Positions 46,450 through 57,200 of a stretch of DNA of 64,000 nt are shown here, piece after piece. The first letter of the stretch is position 1. Each line of letters begins with the position of its first letter. The notes under the pieces are model-generated. The model saw only the letters and a list, made by a program, of their open reading frames with translations. It had not been told where the DNA came from and ran no database searches. The stretch comes from CAWGMT01 sp963823675 (GTDB lineage: Bacteria > Planctomycetota > Planctomycetia > Isosphaerales > Isosphaeraceae), in the NCBI GenBank assembly GCA_963823675.1, contig CAWGMT010000026.1, forward strand, positions 124,001 to 188,000, written 5' to 3'. The translations under genes and the position numbers were made by a program.

Positions 46450-46547
46450 GCAGGACCACCCACTGTTAATCTACCCATGCGAAACGTTAGGTTTTGCAGG
46501 CTGCTCGAAGCGATTCCTTGTGCCCGCCCGCCCGGGTCTCGCCAGTA

Positions 46548-46796
46548 TCAGCGATCGGAGCGAATGCCGTTATCGCGGCTGACGCGCCCCGTCGGGTGGA
46601 TGGCGAAGCGCTCACGGGCCACCGTACCCGCCAGCAAGCGCGATCGAGCCGGGTAATTATCCCACTCCTCAGTGATCATACCGCACCGGCCTCCCAAATC
46701 GAACGTGTATCTGGCACGGCGGCCGTGAATCTCCGTTCCCTCCGACAACAGGAAGACGATCACCGTCAGGACGGCAATAACCGATAAACGAAGCAC
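46548..46796 (-). CDS. Small secreted hypothetical protein
   Basis: An 82-residue protein with a hydrophobic N-terminus (LSVIAVLTVIVFLLSEG) and a soluble tail containing YTFDLGGRCGMITEEWDNYP. It begins eight bases after the GH31 stop, so it is probably in the same transcript. No family is recognised. Confidence 0.5.
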   Translation of the reverse strand: MLRLSVIAVLTVIVFLLSEGTEIHGRRARYTFDLGGRCGMITEEWDNYPARSRLLAGTVARERFAIHPTGRVSRDNGIRSDR

Positions 46797-46804
46797 TCCT
46801 GCAT

Positions 46805-49042
46805 TTACAAGCCTACCTCAACCGGCTGTCCCGAAAAGGTGACGGGCCGACTTTCCTTCTCACCCGCCTTCTCGATCTGGATCCGCCGCTCCAAGGGCGG
46901 TCGCATGCGCGAGCCGTCCGTCAGGCGCAAACTCAGGACGCCTCTGCGATCATCCCAAACCAGGTCAATTCCCATCCAGTCGCCCTTGGTGTACGAATAA
47001 CTGACGCCATCATCTTCGTAGAGCTGAAAAGCGCCGGAAGCACCGGGATAGATGCGCAGGGAGAGCGGCCCGTCAACTGGCTCATCAGTGTATTGCTTGA
47101 CCGGCCCGAGTGGCAGGATCGACCCGGCGCGAACATAGAGAGGCAGCGTCGCCAGGTCCACTGGCCGGCTGATCTCCTTGCCCCCCTCCACCGACTCACC
47201 CGTCCAGAAGTCGTACCAAACTCCGCGGGGCAGATAGAGCCGCCGGGACGTGGCACCTTTCTCCGTCACCGGAGCCACCAGGATCGAAGGACCGAACAGG
47301 TATTGATCGCCGCGGCCCGAGGCCGTCCGGTCGTCCGGATAGTGCAGCCAGAGAGCTCGGATGATCGGAAGGCCCGTCTGAGAGCATTCGCGGACCACGC
47401 TGTAAAGATACGGCAAGAGGCGGTAGCGCAGCTCCAGATACTTTTGGCAGATCGGCTCGACGGCCGCATTGTGCAATTCATCGGGGCCGGGGTTGGCCGC
47501 GTCGCCGTACGTGCGGATCTCGTTGGGTCCTAGCCCTCCAGTATTCCATCCCCAGGGCAACCGCAGCTTCCACGTTCGGCCGTGCGAGCGGAAGAGCGGA
47601 CAGAACGCGCTGAATTGAAACCAGCGCACGTAAAGCTCTCCGGTGAGTTCGTTGGTCGGAACGAAGCCCCCCGTGTCGGTTCCCCAGTAGGGAATGCCCG
47701 TAAGAGCGGTGTTGATCGCGATCGGCACATGGGTTTTCAGCGTCTCCCACGTCGAGTAGACGTCTCCCGACCAGAGGAACGCCCCGTAGCGCTGCATGCC
47801 GGCGTAGCCGTTGCGGTGCAAGGCATAGGGACGAACATCGGGCCGATCCGAGCGCGGACCTTCGTCGTACATCCGGATTCGAGCCAGCCGCGAGGCAACG
47901 TCGAGCGCATCGCCTTCGTCGGGCCACCAGCCGTCAACACCGAGCGCAAAGACACCTCGATGCGAATTCCAGTAGCTGGCGGCATTTTTTTCGTCGATTT
48001 GCCCCTCTTTGAACGGATCGCTGACCTTGCCGGCAAGCGACCGGGCGCGGATCACCACATGTGGCACAACGTGAAAATGCAGGGCGTGCATCTGGGTGAT
48101 CATCGCCTGCGGGTCGGGGAACACCGCGGGATTGAACGTGAACGATCCGTGCCCGGTATTCCAACCCGACGGGCAGAAGCCTGTTCCGAGGTAAATGAGC
48201 GCATCGCACGGCAGTTTCTTCTCACGGAACGTCCGCGCGATCGAGAGCACCTCATCCCGATCGGCCAGCGTGCGATGCGATTGCTGATAGCCGAGAGCCC
48301 AAAGCGGCGGCATGGCCGGGTGACCGGTCAACCGTGCAAACTCGGCCATCACCGCGGCCGGCTCGCGCACCGTCACCACCAGGATGTCCAGGGGAAGGGC
48401 CGACGCCGCTCGCGCCGGCGTGAACCTCCCCTCGGCTGCGGTCAGGTCGAACCAGCCGTACGGTTGATGCACGAACATCGCCCAGCCAGCTGTGCCGATG
48501 AGCCACGGCACCCCCACGCGGCCGCCGTGAGTCCGGAGCCGATAACCTCCCTGGCCATTACGCATCCGATCGGCCGAGCCGCGGCGATCGAATTGCGGCC
48601 CACCTTCGCCAAGGCCGAAAACAGGACCGTCACCGATGCGGAAGGTGAACGAAGCGGTTCGAGCCTCGAAACGAAGCTCCTGGACCAATCGCGCATCCTT
48701 GGCGAGAACGCGAATCGTGAGCGGATCGGCCGATACCTCGACGCGCACCGCGCCGCAATCGATGGCCCGGCGAGCCAGGAGCGATGACAAGCGAGCCGTC
48801 GGTGCACCCCAATTCTGTTCCTGGAACGATCCATCGTCGGGAATCGACGCCACACGCCCCGCTTCCAGCGGTACGATCGAGATCCGGACGATGCTCGAAC
48901 CGATGGGCGTGAATGCCAGTTCGATCCGGCGTCCGGCAACCTGGAAACCTGGTTCGATCGCGCTCTGGCCGCCGGTCGCGCAAAGGGAAGCGACACCTGA
49001 AGCCGCAATCCCCCGCAAAGCCGTCCGTCGCGACAGATGCAT
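46805..49042 (-). CDS. Exported glycoside hydrolase family 31 enzyme
   Basis: A 745-residue protein with a Tat-like signal (SRRTALRGIAASGVASL). The GH31 core has PPLWALGYQQSHR at the barrel start and the nucleophile aspartate in VDGWWPDEGD. The acid/base aspartate is in WSGDVYSTW. Then come HGRTWKLR, the region LPYLYS and a C-terminal beta domain. Family members are alpha-glucosidases, alpha-xylosidases or related enzymes; the substrate cannot be told. Confidence 0.9.
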   Translation of the reverse strand: MHLSRRTALRGIAASGVASLCATGGQSAIEPGFQVAGRRIELAFTPIGSSIVRISIVPLEAGRVASIPDDGSFQEQNWGAPTARLSSLLARRAIDCGAVRVEVSADPLTIRVLAKDARLVQELRFEARTASFTFRIGDGPVFGLGEGGPQFDRRGSADRMRNGQGGYRLRTHGGRVGVPWLIGTAGWAMFVHQPYGWFDLTAAEGRFTPARAASALPLDILVVTVREPAAVMAEFARLTGHPAMPPLWALGYQQSHRTLADRDEVLSIARTFREKKLPCDALIYLGTGFCPSGWNTGHGSFTFNPAVFPDPQAMITQMHALHFHVVPHVVIRARSLAGKVSDPFKEGQIDEKNAASYWNSHRGVFALGVDGWWPDEGDALDVASRLARIRMYDEGPRSDRPDVRPYALHRNGYAGMQRYGAFLWSGDVYSTWETLKTHVPIAINTALTGIPYWGTDTGGFVPTNELTGELYVRWFQFSAFCPLFRSHGRTWKLRLPWGWNTGGLGPNEIRTYGDAANPGPDELHNAAVEPICQKYLELRYRLLPYLYSVVRECSQTGLPIIRALWLHYPDDRTASGRGDQYLFGPSILVAPVTEKGATSRRLYLPRGVWYDFWTGESVEGGKEISRPVDLATLPLYVRAGSILPLGPVKQYTDEPVDGPLSLRIYPGASGAFQLYEDDGVSYSYTKGDWMGIDLVWDDRRGVLSLRLTDGSRMRPPLERRIQIEKAGEKESRPVTFSGQPVEVGL

Positions 49043-49157
49043 CGCCTTCTCCCCGGATCAAGAGAACGATCGTAAACCGCGCGATGAGATTGCCGCGCGT
49101 CTCCCTTCAGCGCTCGAGCCGTTCGGACTGAAAAGGAACAAGCCGTGCGGAGTGCAC

Positions 49158-49217
49158 TTGTGTTGCAGGCTCCGCGCCTGGGTTTCCGCATGCGCCGGTG
49201 AGACGCCTGCATCACAA
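49158..49217. repeat. Interspersed inverted repeat, second copy
   Basis: Arms TTGTGTTGCAGGC (49158-49170) and GCCTGCATCACAA (49205-49217) differ from perfect complements by one base and match the arms at 2743-2803. It lies between the DUF885 stop and the GH31 start. Confidence 0.75.
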
Positions 49218-49219
49218 TC

Positions 49220-51535
49220 TTATTTCTTCTCCGGCGTTTTATCCTTCGCTGCGCCCCGGTGTGCCGCGCCCTTGAGAAGCTCGGGAAGAGCGCTCGCGCG
49301 GGGTGGGCCGGTGCTGCTTTTCGGCGAGCTCGGGCCGCTCTTCGCGGCGCCCGAGCCGTACGTCGCGGCTTTGGCCTCGGTCTTCGTGGCGCCCGCCTCG
49401 TTTCTCGCTGCCACCACGCCGCTCTTCGCAGCGGCCGGCTCGTGCTTGACGGCGATCGGGCCGTAGAACTTCCAGTCCGGCTTGTAACTGGGCGTGAGCT
49501 TCCGGCCGGTCACGAGCGCGCGCACCATGTCGATCGGAATCGAGTTTTCCTTGAGGATCATGTCATGGAAATCGCGATCGGTCATCTTGCCCGTTTCGAC
49601 GACTTCGCGGTGCAGGGCGCGAAGTTGCAGGCCTCCCAGCAGATAGGCGGCCTGATAGAGCGGTCCATACGTGCCGGCGAACGATCGGCGCACTTCGGCC
49701 GTGGCGTTGTCGCGCTCGTGACCAACCTGATTGACCAGAAGGTCGACGCACTGCTGCGGGGTCATCTTCTCGAGGTGGAAGCTCAGTGAGAACGTGATCC
49801 GGGCGCAGCGGTGCATGTGCCAGAAGAGCATGCCGATCCGATTCTCGGGCGACCTGGCGAAGCCACGGTCCCAGAGGAGCAGCTCCCAGTAGAGCGCCCA
49901 CCCTTCGGTCCAGAACGGCGTGCCGAAGAGACGCCGGTAGGTCTTGTAGCGCGACGTCATGAATTGCTGAAGATTGTGTCCAGGAATCAGCTCGTGAAAA
50001 ACGGTCGCGCGGCAGAAATGGATATTGTTTCCCCGCATGCTCATCAATTTGGCCTCGTGCGACATGCTCACGGTCGGGAAGGAAACGATGATCGATTCGC
50101 CGCCCAGGAAGAACGGGCTCGTGAGCTGGGCTTCGGGCGACATCATTGCCATCCGCCACGCGTCGCGAGCAAGCTGGGGAATCGTGATCAGGTTGTGGCG
50201 ATCGAGATACTCGACGGCCTCCAGAGCGAGGTCGCGGATCAAGGCGGGCTGCTTGCCAGGCTCGACGTGCTCTGACTTGACCTTTTCGAGCGCTTTGTGC
50301 CAGTCGTCGCCGAAACCCATCTCGCGGCTGGCTTTCTTCATCTCCGCCTCACACCACTTCATCTCGGTCGCGGCCAGCTCGAGCAGCTCTTCCGGCGTGT
50401 AGGCGATCATCTCGAAGTCGAGGTCGCTCTGGAGAGCTTCGCGGCCGATGGGGTTGCCGACAATATCCCGGTCTGAGCCGGACTGAGCACGCGGCGGCTG
50501 CCCGTCGCGGCCCTGCTGATCGCCGCCGCGGCCGGCCGCGCCCGGTGCGCAGCGCCAGCGCCAGCACCGGTACCGCCGCCGCCAACCGCTCCGCCGCCAC
50601 CCGCAGCACCGGCGCGCCTGCGCCACCGGCGCCGCCCACCTGTGCTCCGCCGACGCGGGCACCGCCGAATCCGCCGCCGCCCGGCGCACGGCGCCGCCGC
50701 GACCGCCTCCGCCTCCGCCAAAGCCCCCACCGCCGCCACGCCGGAAACCGCCGCCGTCTCCCATGCCGGTCGTCACCGCGCCCAGTCGCTGCTGCAGGAA
50801 CGACGCATAACCCTGGAGCGCTAAGTCGGCCGCCTTGTACGGTTCCTGTAACCACCAGGTGAAGAGGGGATCATAGCCGTCGTAGAAGCCGAACCATTCG
50901 CGGAGATTGCCGCGCAGGCTCTCGACGTCCGCCAGCGCACGATTGGCCACGAGACGCGGAATGCTGCTGCGGCCTCGTCCCTCGCGCTCGAGAGATCGTC
51001 GCGCTTCATCGATCGATTTCGACATGCCGCTTACCGTGTCGGCCACCTTCGACCACTCCATCGGCCGGAGCTCGCGCCGAGCCTTTTCGAGATCGGCAAT
51101 CGTCGGCGCAAAGGGAACGAGCCGCTCGGCCTCCTTCCGCTCGCGGGCGCGGATCTCGTGCTGGCGCTGCTGGTGGGACAGATAGTTCTTGAGCAGCAAG
51201 TAATCGACCTTGCCATCCTGGCTCAGATAGTCGAAGTCAAGCTTGCCGAGCCGTTCGAGCCACTGGGCGTTGAACTCATGCGCCCGCTCGTCGCGCTCGC
51301 GCGATCCTTGAGGCAGCGTGTTTTGCTGGGTCACACGGTCGACCATGAAACGAAGGATCACGCCGCGGAGCTCGCTTCGATCGTTATTCAGGTCGGCCAT
51401 GTCGAACGTCGATTGATCGTTTCCAGGCGACGATCCCGATCGGGCCCGCCCAGGAGGCGGCCCGGACCGGTCGGTTGCGGCTGCGCTCGCACCGGCGGAC
51501 GAACGGGAACCGTCGCTCGAGGCCAGCACCCTCAT
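49220..51535 (-). CDS. DUF885 family metallopeptidase-like protein
   Basis: A 771-residue protein. The zinc motif is FHELIPGHNLQQF, followed by FGTPFWTEGWALYWELLLW with the third ligand, as in DUF885. Residues about 258-345 are a glycine- and arginine-rich low-complexity stretch in which all three frames look alike, so the true frame there is uncertain. The start overlaps the stop of the S9 peptidase by four bases (ATGA). The first 45 residues carry no clear signal. A start at 51400 is possible. Confidence 0.82.
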   Translation of the reverse strand: MRVLASSDGSRSSAGASAAATDRSGPPPGRARSGSSPGNDQSTFDMADLNNDRSELRGVILRFMVDRVTQQNTLPQGSRERDERAHEFNAQWLERLGKLDFDYLSQDGKVDYLLLKNYLSHQQRQHEIRARERKEAERLVPFAPTIADLEKARRELRPMEWSKVADTVSGMSKSIDEARRSLEREGRGRSSIPRLVANRALADVESLRGNLREWFGFYDGYDPLFTWWLQEPYKAADLALQGYASFLQQRLGAVTTGMGDGGGFRRGGGGGFGGGGGGRGGAVRRAAADSAVPASAEHRWAAPVAQARRCCGWRRSGWRRRYRCWRWRCAPGAAGRGGDQQGRDGQPPRAQSGSDRDIVGNPIGREALQSDLDFEMIAYTPEELLELAATEMKWCEAEMKKASREMGFGDDWHKALEKVKSEHVEPGKQPALIRDLALEAVEYLDRHNLITIPQLARDAWRMAMMSPEAQLTSPFFLGGESIIVSFPTVSMSHEAKLMSMRGNNIHFCRATVFHELIPGHNLQQFMTSRYKTYRRLFGTPFWTEGWALYWELLLWDRGFARSPENRIGMLFWHMHRCARITFSLSFHLEKMTPQQCVDLLVNQVGHERDNATAEVRRSFAGTYGPLYQAAYLLGGLQLRALHREVVETGKMTDRDFHDMILKENSIPIDMVRALVTGRKLTPSYKPDWKFYGPIAVKHEPAAAKSGVVAARNEAGATKTEAKAATYGSGAAKSGPSSPKSSTGPPRASALPELLKGAAHRGAAKDKTPEKK

Positions 51536-53976
51536 CGCCGCGCTGCGCCGCCGGACGGCCGCGGCTCGCTTTTCGACGCCAATGAGCTCTTCTCTGGCGA
51601 TTCGACTCCGAGCAAGTGCCGCACGAAGAAGTCACGCATTTTCTTCTGGCCGTAAGCGCCCCCCATGCCGTGCCCGGCATTGGGCACGACCACCAGCTCG
51701 AAATCCTTGCCGGCCTTGATGAGCGCATCGGCCAGCCGCAAGGTCGACTCGGGCGGGACGTTGGTATCCATCTCGCCGACGATCAAGAGCAGCTTGCCCT
51801 GCAAGCGGTGGGCGTTTTCGATGTTGGACGACGCGGAATACCACGGACCCACGGGGTATCCCATCCACTGCTCGTTCCATGAGGCTTTGTCCATGCGATT
51901 GTCGTGACAACCGCAGGCCGAGACCGCCGCCTTGTAGAAGTCCGGATGAAAGAGCACTCCCGCAGTGGCGTTCTGGCCGCCGGCCGAGGTACCGTGAATC
52001 CCCACGCGGCTGATGTCGTAGTAGGGGTACCGGCGCGCGACGGCCTGGTGCCAGAGAATGCGGTCGGGAAAGCCGGCGTCTTTGAGGTTGTGCCAGCATA
52101 CGTCGTGAAAGGCCTTCGACCGATTGGCCGTGCCCATGCCGTCCATTTGCACGACGATGAAACCCAGGTCGGCCAGCGAGGCAAACCTCGAGCTCGGGCT
52201 GAAGGTCTTGGGCACGAACGAGCCCTGCGGCCCGGCGTAAATCTCCTCGATCACCGGGTACTTCCGGCTCGGGTCGAAGTTCCTGGGCCGGACGATCACT
52301 CCCCAGATGTCGGTTGCGCCGTCACGCCCCTTGGCGGCGAAGACCTCGGGCGGCCGCCATCCCGTCGCCAGAAGCGCCTTGATGTCGGCTTCCTCCAGCT
52401 TGCAGACGAGCTTGCCGTCGGAAGCCCTGCGCAGCTCGTGGCGGGGCGCCATGTCCACCCGGCTGAAGGTGTCGATCAGATACCTGTGATCGGGCGAATA
52501 CTGAACGGAATGGCTGCCGTCTCCGTCCGTGAGGGCGACGAGCCCGGCGCCGTCGAAGCCGACCCGGTAATACTGGACGAAGTACGGGTCCTGGCCGGGG
52601 CTTTTCCCGCTGGCATGGAACCAGACCTGCCGATTCTCCTCGTCAACGCGGTCGATTCCGCGCACGACATAGGGGCCCTGGGTAATCCGTTTCTTGATCG
52701 TCCCGGTGTCGGCGTCGACCAGGTAGAGGTGCCGCCAGCCGTCGCGCTCCGAGACGTAGATCAGCTCGCCGCTGCGGTCCAGCCAGTAGACCGTGCGCAG
52801 TCCCACGCTCTCGCGGTGGGTCGTCCAGATAAAGGTCCGGCTCTGCTCGTCGATGATATTGCGGGCGGCTCCCGAATGGACGTCGACGGCGATCAGGCGA
52901 AAGCGCTGATGGCCCCGGTCGATCTTCTGATAGATCACGTGGCTCGAGTCCTTGGCCCACCGCAGCCGCGGCGTGTCGTAATCGACGCGCTCGACCTTGG
53001 GCTTGGACTGCTTGCGGCTCTCGATGTCGAAGAGATTCAGCTCAAAGGCCGCGAGCTTATCGCCGGGCAAGGGATAAGGGCGCTTTTGCAGCTTCGCGCG
53101 GCCTCCGCCCGGCGGCGACGATTGAATCAGATAGACCTCCTTGTTGTCGCCGGGCTCGATCCGGAAGGCCGCCAGGGCCCTGGAATCGGGGGCCCAGGAC
53201 AGGAGCCCGTACGCCAGCCCCGCTTTGCCGTCGTCACTGAGCCGAATCGCCCGCGACTCGCCCGCGCGGCGGATGAACACGTTGTGATCCTGCAAAAAGG
53301 CCGTCCACTTACCGTCGGGTGAGCGGCCCCCCGAGGGACGACTCGCGCACTCCTCGCCTTCGGCCCGACGGCGCGGACGCTCGGGCTGGCTGGGGGCCAG
53401 GTTGCCCGCGGGTCGAGCGCTCGACGACGGCGCAGCCTGCGTCTTCGAGCACTCGTACGTTGCCAGGTTGCACCGCCAAGTCGTGCTATTAACTGTGAAT
53501 ACCACCGCCTTCGGGGCGGCCTCGAACGTGATGCCGTCGATCGGCAGCTTGTTGGCCTGGTAAACTGCGCCCGCAGCCCTGGAGAGTGCCGCGGCGAGCC
53601 GCGAATGGTCGAACGCCGGCCCGCGCGTGCCCTTGGCCGCATCGACGACGATGAACTCCCGGGTGCCCCCTGCCAGGTCGTTGCGATACCAGAAGCACGA
53701 GTCGTGGTCGAACCAGTGGGGCGTGATGCGCGTTTTGAACACGAGACCGTCGCCCGGCCGGGAGCGTGATCCCGGCTGCACCTGCGGTTGCGGAGGCTCG
53801 TACCACGGATCTTCCGGCGGCGTGCCGAAGCCATCGTCTTGCCAGCTCGGATCGATCGCTTGGGCTGGCGCCAGGGCGTCGTCCATCGAGCACGCCCTGG
53901 CCGGGCGCGAAAAACCTCCGGCGAGTGTCAGAAAAACGGACGAGGCCACAAGCCACGAACGACCGGCGAATGACAT
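51532..53976 (-). CDS. Exported S9 peptidase (DPP IV type)
   Basis: An 814-residue protein with a signal peptide. The N-terminal part is a beta-propeller (repeats such as WAPDSRALAAFRIEPGDNKE and WLDRSGELIYVSERDGWRHLY). The catalytic domain has the nucleophile in IHGTSAGGQNA, the aspartate in GEMDTNVPPEST and the histidine in NAGHGMGGAYG. AGGAG stands eight bases before the ATG at 53976. It is coupled to the DUF885 gene. Confidence 0.9.
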   Translation of the reverse strand: MSFAGRSWLVASSVFLTLAGGFSRPARACSMDDALAPAQAIDPSWQDDGFGTPPEDPWYEPPQPQVQPGSRSRPGDGLVFKTRITPHWFDHDSCFWYRNDLAGGTREFIVVDAAKGTRGPAFDHSRLAAALSRAAGAVYQANKLPIDGITFEAAPKAVVFTVNSTTWRCNLATYECSKTQAAPSSSARPAGNLAPSQPERPRRRAEGEECASRPSGGRSPDGKWTAFLQDHNVFIRRAGESRAIRLSDDGKAGLAYGLLSWAPDSRALAAFRIEPGDNKEVYLIQSSPPGGGRAKLQKRPYPLPGDKLAAFELNLFDIESRKQSKPKVERVDYDTPRLRWAKDSSHVIYQKIDRGHQRFRLIAVDVHSGAARNIIDEQSRTFIWTTHRESVGLRTVYWLDRSGELIYVSERDGWRHLYLVDADTGTIKKRITQGPYVVRGIDRVDEENRQVWFHASGKSPGQDPYFVQYYRVGFDGAGLVALTDGDGSHSVQYSPDHRYLIDTFSRVDMAPRHELRRASDGKLVCKLEEADIKALLATGWRPPEVFAAKGRDGATDIWGVIVRPRNFDPSRKYPVIEEIYAGPQGSFVPKTFSPSSRFASLADLGFIVVQMDGMGTANRSKAFHDVCWHNLKDAGFPDRILWHQAVARRYPYYDISRVGIHGTSAGGQNATAGVLFHPDFYKAAVSACGCHDNRMDKASWNEQWMGYPVGPWYSASSNIENAHRLQGKLLLIVGEMDTNVPPESTLRLADALIKAGKDFELVVVPNAGHGMGGAYGQKKMRDFFVRHLLGVESPEKSSLASKSEPRPSGGAARR

Positions 53977-54137
53977 GAGCACGCTCCTGGTGGGGGTCTA
54001 CCGTGGTGACGCAGTGGTGGTCAAACTGCACATTTTCCGGCGTAATCCGGCCCCCGTCAACCGGTCACCCGCGGCCGCTGTTCTGCTTGCGCTCCGATTC
54101 GTCGCGCCTTGCGCGAGTTGCGCGGGGCAAACGTTGT

Positions 54138-54211
54138 TTAACCCGGAGCCAACGGCGACGGCGCCGTTTAGCCTGGTGCAGAGAACGCCGTCGCCGTTGG
54201 CTCCGGGTTAA
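54138..54211. repeat. 26-base perfect inverted repeat
   Basis: Arms 54138-54163 and 54186-54211 are exact reverse complements with a 22-base loop. It lies after the stop of the ThuA/PVC gene and before the S9 gene. It could terminate transcription of the former, although no U-tract follows, or be a dispersed repeat. Confidence 0.85.
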
Positions 54212-54244
54212 CGAGCACCGCGGCTGCGGCACGGCCCGGCTGTA

Positions 54245-57200
54245 TTACTGGCCCCCCGCCACTTCGACCGTGACCGCCAGCACCAGGGGCGCCGTCCGGT
54301 CTGGGCCCTTGATGAGCTCGATCCGCTCGATCGGCTCTTTCCTCTGGGGCGTCACCGTCAGGTAGCGAATTTGCTGTTGCCCCTTGAGCTTGAAGGCGAG
54401 CTTCGAGCCGGGTACGTTCACCTCGCGAATGTAGTCGGCGAAATGGACCCCGTTTTCCAGCGGGTGGTCTTCGGTCGAGCCGCCGGCGTAATGCAGGCGC
54501 ACGATGAGCGACACGCTGCCCTTCCGGCCGCCGGGATAACCCCAGCCGCTGACGCCGCTCAAAAGGTGGACGGCCCGGGCGGTCGCATGACACGGCAGCT
54601 CGATCGATCGGGGCATCCGCGGCGGAAACGCGCCTTGGGGACCGTAAAGAAGAATCACGTTGGGAACCCGCGATCCCTGCGGGTCGACCAGCACGAAGGG
54701 CACTCCCTCCACCATCTTGGGCGACCAGTCGCCGAACGTAAGGCGCTCGAGCTCGGAGCTCGAATCATAAAACATGCCCTGCGTGCTGACCATCGTCGCC
54801 ACCTTGCGCAGGTCGAGCGGGAGGTACTTGCCCTGCTGGGTAAGGAAGGCGAGCAGGTCGTTCAAGTCCCTGGATGAGACTTGTTTCTCGAAGCCCTCGG
54901 GCATGAGCGACTTCTTCGACGCGGTCATCTGCTCGATGTCCTCGCGCACGACAACGTGGCGCTTGGCTTCGGCGTCGAGCAGCTCGACCGTGGTCCTGGT
55001 CTCCGACGCCAGGAGCCCGGCGATCATCCGGCCGTCGACCGTCGCCACGGTGTACTGGACGAAGTTGCCCTCGACGCTCCGGCTGGGGTCGAGGATGTGG
55101 ATCAAGAGCTCGGTTCGAGGCAAGGCGGCCGTCCCCGATAGGTCCGGACCGACCTGGCCTCCCTCGTTGCCGTGCCGGTGGCACTTGGCGCATTGCTGCT
55201 GGAAGACCAGCTTCCCCCGCGCCGGGTCGCCGCCTTTGCTCAGCTCGGGCGTGAGACGATCGATCACCTTCTGGCGATCGGGATCGGGCAGCCCGCCTCC
55301 CTGGGCCAGCAGCCGTTTGACCCGCTCGGCGATCTCGCGGTTGGGATAGGCCGCCAAGGCCTGCTTCTGGTCGAGCGCCAGCTCGGAGAGGCGGGCTTGA
55401 CCGGCTTCGAGCGCACCCACGAACGCCGGTATCCAGTCGGATCGGCCTAGCAATGTCCGCAGCGCCACGGCCCGCGTGCCGGGAGCCAGAGCGGGCAGGG
55501 CCTCGATCAGGGACTTGCCGACCGCCGGCGCCTTGCTGGCGGCCACGGCCTCAACCAGGCCCAGAGCCAGGTCGGGCGATGTGCGGGGGCTCAAGAGGCC
55601 AAGCAGTTGGCGGGCCAGGTCGTCATCCTGGGGACGCAGCTCGATGAGCTGACGCGCCGCGTCGCGGCGACGCGACTCCGACTGGCTCTCGTCTCGGGTC
55701 GCGGCCAGGAGCGAAGCCGCGATCTCGGCCCCCGCCCGATCGAGCGCCCGGCTCCCCCACTGGCCCACCAACCGGACCAGTTGCCCGCGCGCCGCGGCGT
55801 CAAGCTCGACGATCAATCGCTTGAGGACCTCTTCGGTCGCGCGATCGACCTCGACCTTCCGGTCCTTGGGCCAGCCGCGTGCCATTCCGCGCAGGATCGC
55901 TTCCGTGATCGCCGGCTGGCCCCCCGAGAGGCCCGCCAGCAACTCGCCGGCCTGGTCGCTGGGCCCGCCTCGCGCCCAGTGTTCGGCCACCCGAGCGGCA
56001 ATCGTCAAAACCTCGGGCCCCGCGTTTCTGCCCTCTTTCCGGATTGCCACCGCCTTCAGGAAAGCCACGTCGTTCCTGGCCGCTGCTGCCGTCGCCGCGT
56101 CGGCAAGCCAGCGATCGTCGCGAGCCAAGCCGCCGCGCAGTGAATCGGCAAGCGCCCAAGCGACCGGCTCCGCCGGCACCGAATCGGCCAGGCAGAGCAG
56201 AGTTTCCAACCGCACCTGCGCGTCCGGATCGTGCAAGAGGCCAGCGGCCAGGATCGCACCGCTCGATCGCGCATCGCGCGGCATGACTTGCACCGCATTG
56301 CGGCGCACGCCCGCCGAAGAGTGCGTCAGTGCGCCCGTCTTGGCGACGTCCGTCGGGTTCGCGCCGTCGAAAGCACCGATGCCTTTCAACGTCCAGAGCG
56401 CGTGGATCGCCGGGGCATTCAGCCCGATCGCATCCACCGACTTATCTCTCGCGAGCTCGATCAAGGCGCCGATCGCCTGATCCGACGCGGGAGTCGCGCC
56501 GGCTTCATGTGCTCGACCAGGAGCCGCTGGGCGTGCATCCGCCAGAACTGGTTGTCATTCGAGAGCGCGGCCACGAGCGTCTCGGGCCGGTCGGGATCGA
56601 GGGCCGGCGGCCGTGATGGCCGTCCGTCCTTGAAGACGACGCGATAGATTCGCCCGTGGGTCTTGTCCCGCAGCGGGGTTTCGTACGCACTGCCGCGGCC
56701 GGTCTGAAAGCCGTGGGGCGTGGGGTTGTGCTGGACAATGTAGTTGTACCAGTCGATCACCCACACATTCCCGTCGGGCCCGATCTCGGCGCAGATCGGC
56801 GCGGTCCACTCGTCATCGCTGGCCAGCAAGTTCCAGCCGTAATAGTCGACGACGTTGCTCCCTTTCCGCTCCAGTGTGAACGTGGCGACCAGGTGGCCCG
56901 TCGGCTCGGCCACGAACGCGGTCTGGTTCCAGTAATGCCGCGGGTAGGTTCGCGCGGTGTAAAGAGCATGGCCGGCGGCGGCGGTGAAGCCGCCGTGGAA
57001 GTTGACCTGGCGCACCTTGTCGGTGACCGGATAGAAGCGGTTCGACGCGGCAATGCTCGCCAGGGCATGCGGCGACATGCCGCGGACCGATTCGTAATAG
57101 CGGTTGGGGATGGGCAGATACACACTCGGGCAGCCGTTGGCCGTAGACCCGAAGACAAGCCCGTCCTCGCTGAACCCCACCCCCCACGAGTTGTTGCTCG

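Noticed and set aside
50349..50855. Alternative frames in the glycine-rich part of the DUF885 gene
   Set aside because: All frames are low-complexity Gly/Arg/Ala; the flanking DUF885 domains are in one frame, so no separate gene is supported.
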